NCBI RefSeq assembly: GCF_006538745.1
Contig: NZ_BJLR01000013.1
Span: 186,001-250,000 of the forward strand
DNA length: 64,000 bases
Reading direction: 5' to 3'
Source: Cellulomonas cellasea
GTDB lineage: Bacteria > Actinomycetota > Actinomycetes > Actinomycetales > Cellulomonadaceae
The notes under the pieces: model-generated
The model's database searches: none
Seen by the model: the letters and a program-made list of their open reading frames with translations, nothing else
What the model was told of the DNA's origin: nothing
Translations under genes and position numbers: made by a program
Shown here: positions 59,097-64,000 of the stretch, in pieces
How positions within the stretch are numbered: position 1 is the stretch's first letter
Layout: each line of letters starts with the position of its first letter

Positions 59097-59132
59097 CGTC
59101 CGCCGCAGCCCCTGGACCGGCTGCGGCGGACG
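59097..59132 (+). terminator. Terminator of the Liv operon
   Basis: A perfect 14-bp stem (CGTCCGCCGCAGCC and its complement) with an 8-base loop, 57 bases after the stop of the binding-protein gene. Confidence 0.75.
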
Positions 59133-59264
59133 TCCCGCGCTCGCGTGCTGCATCCTTGGAGGGCCGGGGGTCTCGCACCTGCGGCCGTGGGGCGTCGAGG
59201 CGACGCCCGCGCGGGGGCGCGGTTCCGGGGGGCCGGCGCGCCGAGGACATGACTGGGGGGTCAC

Positions 59265-61409
59265 GTGTCCGGCGTTGCCGTGGACGGGAGCGACGAGCGC
59301 GCGGGTGCGCCGGCGTGGCACGTGCACGCCGCCGCGTACACCGCGCTGTACGAGCGCAGCGGTGACGGCTTCCTCCTGACGAACCCGGCGGGTGGCATCC
59401 TCACCGCGAACCCGGCGGCCTGCCGGATGCTCGGACGCTCCGAGGCCGAGCTCCGTCGGGTCGGGCGCGCGGGCGTGATCGACCCGGAGGATTCGCGCTG
59501 GGAGAGGGCCATCGCGACCCGCAACGCCGACGGGTACTTCCAGGGCGAGCTGCGCGCCCGCCGGGCCGACGGCTCCACGTTCCCGGTCGACCTGTCGTCG
59601 GCCGTCGTGTCCCAGGACACCGCGATCGTGCTGTTCCGGGACCTCTCGCGCGTCGCCGAGGTCGTCGCGCGGGCAGAGAACGTGCACCGCGCCGCGACCA
59701 CGGTCATCGACCTGCTCGAGACGATCAGCGAGGGCTACTTCGCGCTCGACGAGGACTGGCGGTTCTCCTACGTCAACCGGCACGGAGAGCGGATCATGGG
59801 CGTCGAGCGCGCCGACGTGCTCGGCCGCGTCTTCTGGGAGGTCTTCCCCCAGCTCCTCGGCTCGCCGCTCGAGACGTCCTACCGGCACGTCATGGCGACC
59901 GGCGAGCCCGTCGAGTTCGAGGGCTCCTACGGGCCGCTCCAGATCCGCTGCGAGGTGCGCGGTCACCGGCTCCCGAGCGGCGGCATGTGCGTGTACTTCC
60001 GGGACATCGTCGAGCGGCACGCCGCGCAGCGGGAGCGTGAGGAGCTGCTGATCCGGCAGCAGGCGGCCCGCGCCGCGGCCGAGGAGGCGCGCGCGGCGGC
60101 GGAGGAGGCGCAGCGCGTGCTGACCGAGCACGCCACGCACGACACGGTGACCGGCCTGCTCAACCGGTGGGGGCTGCTGCGCGAGGTCCGCCGGCTCGGC
60201 GACGGCCCGGCGTCCGCGGACCCCGGGCTGGTGCTGCTGTTCATCGACCTGGACCGGTTCAAGCTCGTGAACGACACGCTCGGCCACGTCGCCGGCGACC
60301 AGGTGCTCAGCGCCGTCGCGGACCGCCTGCGCGAGCTCATCGGCCCTCGGGACCTGCTCGCGCGGTTCGGCGGCGACGAGTTCGTCGTCGTCCTCCCCGG
60401 GGCGTCGGCCTCGGCGGCCGAGACGCTCGCGCGCCGGATCGTCGAGTCCGGCGACGACCCCGTCGTCATCGGCAGCACCCTCCTGCCGGTCACCACGAGC
60501 ATCGGGCTCGCGCACGCGACCAGGGCCGACGAGATCGACACGCTGCTGCGCGAGGCCGACGCCGCGCTGCACCGGGTCAAGGCCGGCGGGCGCGACGGGT
60601 TCACGTGGTTCGACGAGGTCCTCCACCAGCAGACCGTCCAGCGCGTCGAGACCGAGCTCGAGCTGCGGCGCGGGCTCACCGCCGGTGACGGTCTCGTGCT
60701 GCACTACCAGCCGGCGTTCGAGCTCGGGCCCCACCCCGGCGTCGCGCACGTCGAGGCGCTCGCGCGGTGGAGCGGCCCCGGTCCTGGCCTGGTGCCCCCG
60801 GCCGCGTTCATCCCCGTGGCCGAGGAGTCCGGGCTCATCGTGGCGCTCGGGGCGCAGGTCGTGGCCCGCGCTGTCGAGCAGATCGCCCGCTGGTCCGACC
60901 GGCCCGGCGTGCGCGTGTGGGTCAACGTCTCCCCGCGCCAGCTCGCGCTGCCCGGCCTGGCCGACCTCCTCGCGCGGCGGCTCGACGAGGCGGGCGTCGC
61001 CGCCGACCGCCTCGGCATCGAGGTCACCGAGCAGGCGATGGACGACAGCCGGCTCGTCGCGCACCTCGAGGCCGTCCGCCGCCTCGGGGTCGCCGTCGCG
61101 ATCGACGACTTCGGGACCGGCTACAGCTCGCTCTCACGCCTCGCGCAGGCCCCCGTCGACGTCATCAAGGTCGACCGCTCGTTCGTCACCGCGACCGGCA
61201 CCCCCAAGGGCCGGGCCGTCGTCGACGGCATCGTTCGCCTGGCCCACTCGATCGGCGCGCACGTCATCGCGGAGGGCATCGAGACCCCCGAGCAGCTCGA
61301 CGCGATCACCGGCGTGGGGGCCGACGCCGCGACCGGGTTCCTGCTCGCCCGGCCCGAGCCCGCGGAGTCCGTCTCGTGGGAGAGCCGGTTCCCGCTGTCG
61401 TGGCGCTGA
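59265..61409 (+). CDS. PAS-PAS-GGDEF-EAL cyclic-di-GMP enzyme
   Basis: A 714-residue soluble protein. Two PAS domains (about 22-130 and 145-255) and a short Ala/Glu coiled coil (about 255-290) precede a GGDEF domain with intact GGDEF at 369-373. The EAL domain has the EAL motif at 497-499, DDFGTGYSSL and EGIET. In the last EAL motif the usual Q-G is replaced (DAATGFLLARP), so phosphodiesterase activity may be changed. GTG 59265 is the most upstream plausible start. It should make and/or break c-di-GMP in response to a small ligand or redox signal sensed by the PAS domains. Confidence 0.92.
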   Translation: MSGVAVDGSDERAGAPAWHVHAAAYTALYERSGDGFLLTNPAGGILTANPAACRMLGRSEAELRRVGRAGVIDPEDSRWERAIATRNADGYFQGELRARRADGSTFPVDLSSAVVSQDTAIVLFRDLSRVAEVVARAENVHRAATTVIDLLETISEGYFALDEDWRFSYVNRHGERIMGVERADVLGRVFWEVFPQLLGSPLETSYRHVMATGEPVEFEGSYGPLQIRCEVRGHRLPSGGMCVYFRDIVERHAAQREREELLIRQQAARAAAEEARAAAEEAQRVLTEHATHDTVTGLLNRWGLLREVRRLGDGPASADPGLVLLFIDLDRFKLVNDTLGHVAGDQVLSAVADRLRELIGPRDLLARFGGDEFVVVLPGASASAAETLARRIVESGDDPVVIGSTLLPVTTSIGLAHATRADEIDTLLREADAALHRVKAGGRDGFTWFDEVLHQQTVQRVETELELRRGLTAGDGLVLHYQPAFELGPHPGVAHVEALARWSGPGPGLVPPAAFIPVAEESGLIVALGAQVVARAVEQIARWSDRPGVRVWVNVSPRQLALPGLADLLARRLDEAGVAADRLGIEVTEQAMDDSRLVAHLEAVRRLGVAVAIDDFGTGYSSLSRLAQAPVDVIKVDRSFVTATGTPKGRAVVDGIVRLAHSIGAHVIAEGIETPEQLDAITGVGADAATGFLLARPEPAESVSWESRFPLSWR

Positions 61410-61426
61410 CCGGCCTACTCGCGCGC

Positions 61427-61690
61427 ATGACAGGGGGACGGAACAGGGTTCGGGCCGTGGTTCTGGGAGCCGGGGGAGTGCTGCTGGTGCTCCTCGCGAC
61501 GGTGCTGGCGTACTGGCGGCCGCAGCAGGGGCAGTGGGGGCACGACCTCCTCGGCTTCCTCACGTGGGGCGGGGTGCGCCTCGTGTCGTGGGGAGCCGTG
61601 GCGGGGGGCGCGTGGCTGCTCGTGCTGGCCGGGCAGACGTGGCGCGGGACGGGCGCGGAGGACGACGGGCCGGTGCCGCAGGAGGGGTGA
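61427..61690 (+). CDS. Small two-helix membrane protein
   Basis: An 87-residue protein with two membrane segments (about 9-28 and 46-67) joined by a Trp/Gln-rich loop (YWRPQQGQWGHDLLGF), and an acidic tail. ATG 61427 has no ribosome site; TACTCG lies 5 bases before it, so the mRNA may be leaderless. It is 17 bases after the c-di-GMP enzyme gene and may be cotranscribed. No family is recognised. Confidence 0.6.
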   Translation: MTGGRNRVRAVVLGAGGVLLVLLATVLAYWRPQQGQWGHDLLGFLTWGGVRLVSWGAVAGGAWLLVLAGQTWRGTGAEDDGPVPQEG

Positions 61691-61872
61691 CCGCGGGGCG
61701 TGAACGGGCCCGGACGACCGGAGAGGACCGGCCCCGGCCCGGCGGACCGGCGCAGACCGACCCGCACGACGTTTCCGTTATCCGCCCCCGTCCGGGTGGT
61801 CTCCCTCCGTGTGGGCGGTGCACGCGCCGGCCCGCGCGATGATCGACTGCCCCCACGGAGAGGTCCCCCGCC

Positions 61873-63855
61873 ATGCAGCCCACCCCGGACACCGCGACGG
61901 TCGTCGCCGCGCGCGCCGGCGACCCCGACGCGGTCGACCGGCTCGTCGCCGGGTACCTGCCGCTCGTGTACTCCGTCGTCGGCCGGGCCCTGCGCGGGCA
62001 CGCGGACGTCGACGACGTGGTGCAGGAGACGATGCTGCGTGCGCTGCGGGGGCTCGGTGACCTGCGCGACCCCGAGGCGTTCCGGTCGTGGCTCGTCGCG
62101 ATCGCCGTCCGGCAGGTGCGCGAGCGGCACCGCGTGCAGGGGGCGGCCCCCGGCGCGCTGCCCGACGACGGGGCCGACGGCGACCCCGGTGCCGACTTCA
62201 CCGACCTCGCGATCGTGCGGCTCGAGCTCTCGGGCCAGCGCCGCGAGACCGCGGAGGCGACGCGCTGGCTCGACGAGGACGACCGCGAGCTGCTGTCGCT
62301 GTGGTGGCTCGAGGCCTCGGGCGAGCTCACGCGCGACGAGATCGTCGACGCGCTCGACGTGACGCGGGCGCACGCCGCCGTCCGCGTCCAACGCATGAAG
62401 GGTCAGCTCGAGACCGCACGCGTCGTGGTCCGGGCCCTCGCCGCGACGCCGCCGTGCGCCGACCTGCTCGTGGTCACCGCCGGGTGGGACGGGCGCCCGG
62501 CGCCGCTGTGGCGCAAGCGGGTCGCGCGGCACACCCGCGAGTGCCCGCAGTGCGCGCCCGCGTGGCACGGTCTCGTCGCCGCCGACCGGCTGCTCGTGGG
62601 GCTCGGGCTCGTCCCCGTGCCGCTCGCGCTGGCGGCGCTGCGGGACGGGCTGGTCCCGGGCCTGCCCGCCGTCGCACCGGGTGTCGCACCCGTGCTGACG
62701 CCGGTCGACGCCACGGCGCTCGCGCACGTCCCCGGGCAGACCGCGGGCGGCGCGCTCGGGCACGCCGGGACGAACGCCGGGGCGCACGCGGCGTCGGGCC
62801 ACGGGCTCGCCGGCAAGCTCGCCATCGCCGCAGGGACGCGCGTCGGGCGCGGCGTGCTCGTGGCGGCGCTCACCACGTCCGCCGTCGCCGGGGTCGGCAC
62901 CGCGGTGGCCGTCGGGCAGCGCGAGCCGGCCCCCGAGACCGTGGTCGCGGCGACCTCGACCCCCGTGCCGGGCGACCCGGCGCCGGCGCCCACGCCGACC
63001 GCACCCGCACCCGACCCCGCGCTCGTCCCGCCCGCGGTCCTCGAGCCGCCCGTCGAGGCCCCGGCCCCGCCCGTCGAGCAGCCCGACCCGCCCGCCCCCG
63101 AGCCGGCGCCCGTCGCCGCCGCGTCGGCCAAGAAGGGCGTCGCGACCTGGCAGTTCGACGGCATCAGCGGGGCGCTCGGCGACGTCGGCGCGGGCTGGTA
63201 CTACAACTGGTCCGAGTCGAACGCGAGCATGCCCGGGCCGGACGGCGTCGAGTTCGTGCCGATGATCTGGGGGCGCGACTCGGTGACCGACGCGACGCTC
63301 GCGCGGGCCGCGTCCGAGGGCACGACGCTGCTGGGCTTCAACGAGCCGGACCTCGCGGAGCAGTCGGCCATGAGCGTCGAGGAGGCGCTCGCGGCCTGGC
63401 CTCGGCTCGAGGCCACCGGCATGCGGCTCGGCAGCCCCGCGGTCGCGTGGGGCGGCGACACCCCGGGCGGCTGGCTCGACCGGTTCATGACCGGCGCGCG
63501 CGCGGAGGGCCGGCGCGTCGACTTCATCACGCTGCACTGGTACGGCTCCGACTTCAGCGACGCCGCCGTCGGGCACTTCCTGGGGTACGTCGACGCCGTG
63601 CACGAGCGCTACGGGCTGCCCGTCTGGGTCACCGAGTACGGGCTGATGAACTTCGGCGGCAGCCCGCGCTACCCGTCGGGGCCGCAGCTCGCCGCGTTCA
63701 TCGAGGGCTCGACCGCCGGCATGGAGGCGCGGCCCTACGTCGAGCGGTACGCGTGGTTCGGGCTGCCGGCCGTCGGGGACAGCGCGGCGTTCGGGCTCTA
63801 CACCGACGCCGCGACGCCGACCGAGGCCGGGCGGGCGTACCGCGCGGCGGGCTGA
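61873..63855 (+). CDS. ECF sigma factor fused through a membrane segment to a GH128-like glucanase
   Basis: A 660-residue multidomain protein. Sigma-2 is at about 20-90 (VDDVVQETMLRALRGLGDLRDPEAFRSWL, family style) and sigma-4 at about 140-185 (LTRDEIVDALDVTRAHAAVRVQRMKGQL, family style). A zinc-finger-like H220-x3-C224-x2-C227 (HTRECPQC) resembles an anti-sigma fold. One membrane segment (about 324-345) and a Pro/Ala-rich linker (345-420) follow. The GH128/Asl1-like glycosyl hydrolase domain runs from about 420 to 660 with acid E491 (GFNEPDL) and nucleophile E588 (WVTEYGL). A possible GGAG site precedes ATG 61873. The protein would place a beta-1,3-glucanase-like domain outside the cell and a sigma factor inside (inference). 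Confidence 0.88.
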   Translation: MQPTPDTATVVAARAGDPDAVDRLVAGYLPLVYSVVGRALRGHADVDDVVQETMLRALRGLGDLRDPEAFRSWLVAIAVRQVRERHRVQGAAPGALPDDGADGDPGADFTDLAIVRLELSGQRRETAEATRWLDEDDRELLSLWWLEASGELTRDEIVDALDVTRAHAAVRVQRMKGQLETARVVVRALAATPPCADLLVVTAGWDGRPAPLWRKRVARHTRECPQCAPAWHGLVAADRLLVGLGLVPVPLALAALRDGLVPGLPAVAPGVAPVLTPVDATALAHVPGQTAGGALGHAGTNAGAHAASGHGLAGKLAIAAGTRVGRGVLVAALTTSAVAGVGTAVAVGQREPAPETVVAATSTPVPGDPAPAPTPTAPAPDPALVPPAVLEPPVEAPAPPVEQPDPPAPEPAPVAAASAKKGVATWQFDGISGALGDVGAGWYYNWSESNASMPGPDGVEFVPMIWGRDSVTDATLARAASEGTTLLGFNEPDLAEQSAMSVEEALAAWPRLEATGMRLGSPAVAWGGDTPGGWLDRFMTGARAEGRRVDFITLHWYGSDFSDAAVGHFLGYVDAVHERYGLPVWVTEYGLMNFGGSPRYPSGPQLAAFIEGSTAGMEARPYVERYAWFGLPAVGDSAAFGLYTDAATPTEAGRAYRAAG

Positions 63856-64000
63856 GGGCGGGCGGGAGCCGCGCGCCCTCACCCGTCGCATGACCGGCGG
63901 GGTCGACCCGCGCCGCTCCCGTGACGGGCGGCGTTGGCGCCCACTCCCACGTCCGACGACCGGATCGTGGCCCGACCGATGAGGACGGCCGCTCGGTCCG
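63856..64000. other. Right edge, no gene seen
   Basis: The last 145 bases after the sigma-glucanase gene contain only a short symmetric GCGGGGTCGACCCGC (near 63898) and no supported gene. Confidence 0.5.

Noticed and set aside
1-64000. tRNA or rRNA genes, CRISPR arrays, insertion sequences and prophage genes
   Set aside because: None was recognised when reading both strands. The repeats found are coding linkers, ALF units or short spacer repeats.

Overview
The window is chromosomal DNA of very high G+C content with dense, short-spaced genes, many GTG starts and several leaderless-looking promoters. It carries many secreted carbohydrate-active enzymes with CBM2 or CBM13 modules, Pro-Thr linkers, and an LAATG-type wall-sorting signal. 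This points to a cellulolytic or plant-polymer-degrading actinobacterium, most like Cellulomonas or a close relative. The taxon is inferred from gene content and style only. No tRNA, rRNA, CRISPR array, transposase or prophage gene was seen.

Layout. 1-5.9 kb: a fructan locus with the tail of a solute-binding protein, two CUT1 ABC permeases, a cytoplasmic GH32/68-like enzyme and a secreted GH32 levanase/inulinase. 5.9-11 kb: a membrane protein divergent from a DesK/LuxR-type two-component system, then a large P-loop ATPase with a C-terminal HTH. 11-15 kb: a saccharopine-dehydrogenase-like reductase, an atypical alpha/beta hydrolase, and a divergent epoxide-hydrolase-like/MarR pair. 15-24 kb: secreted GH27-CBM13, CBM13-GH43 and AA10-CBM2 enzymes, an ALF-repeat wall-anchored protein, an ArsR-SRPBCC pair and a serine hydrolase. 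24-37.5 kb: a SUKH-like protein, a secreted NagZ-like GH3, an OmpR/HK pair, VanZ, a DrrAB-like exporter with its own MerR regulator, an XRE/SDR divergent pair, a truncated phosphoribosyltransferase, a spore-photoproduct-lyase-family radical SAM protein, and two small proteins sharing an N-terminal motif. 37.6-48.6 kb: a CE2-like esterase-CBM2, an SRPBCC protein, a Sua5/YrdC-like protein, a GH3-PA14 beta-glycosidase, two tandem paralogous membrane beta-propeller proteins and an alkaline phosphatase. 48.9-59 kb: an MpaB-like oxygenase, two SDRs, a TetR regulator, a quinone-oxidoreductase-like MDR and a complete Liv-type ABC importer. 59-64 kb: a PAS-GGDEF-EAL protein, a small membrane protein, and an ECF sigma factor fused through a membrane segment to a GH128 glucanase-like domain.

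How the genes work together. The fructan locus reads as extracellular hydrolysis, import and intracellular hydrolysis. The secreted enzymes scattered over 15-44 kb share LacI-type operator-like palindromes upstream of three of them. The 50-59 kb block is tied together by two copies of the same near-palindromic operator, one before the SDR-TetR-MDR-SDR genes and one before the Liv importer. This suggests a single TetR-controlled uptake-and-oxidation regulon for an unknown, probably non-sugar, substrate. The most unusual single gene is the sigma factor-glucanase fusion at 61873-63855, which could sense wall or plant glucan and control transcription in one polypeptide.
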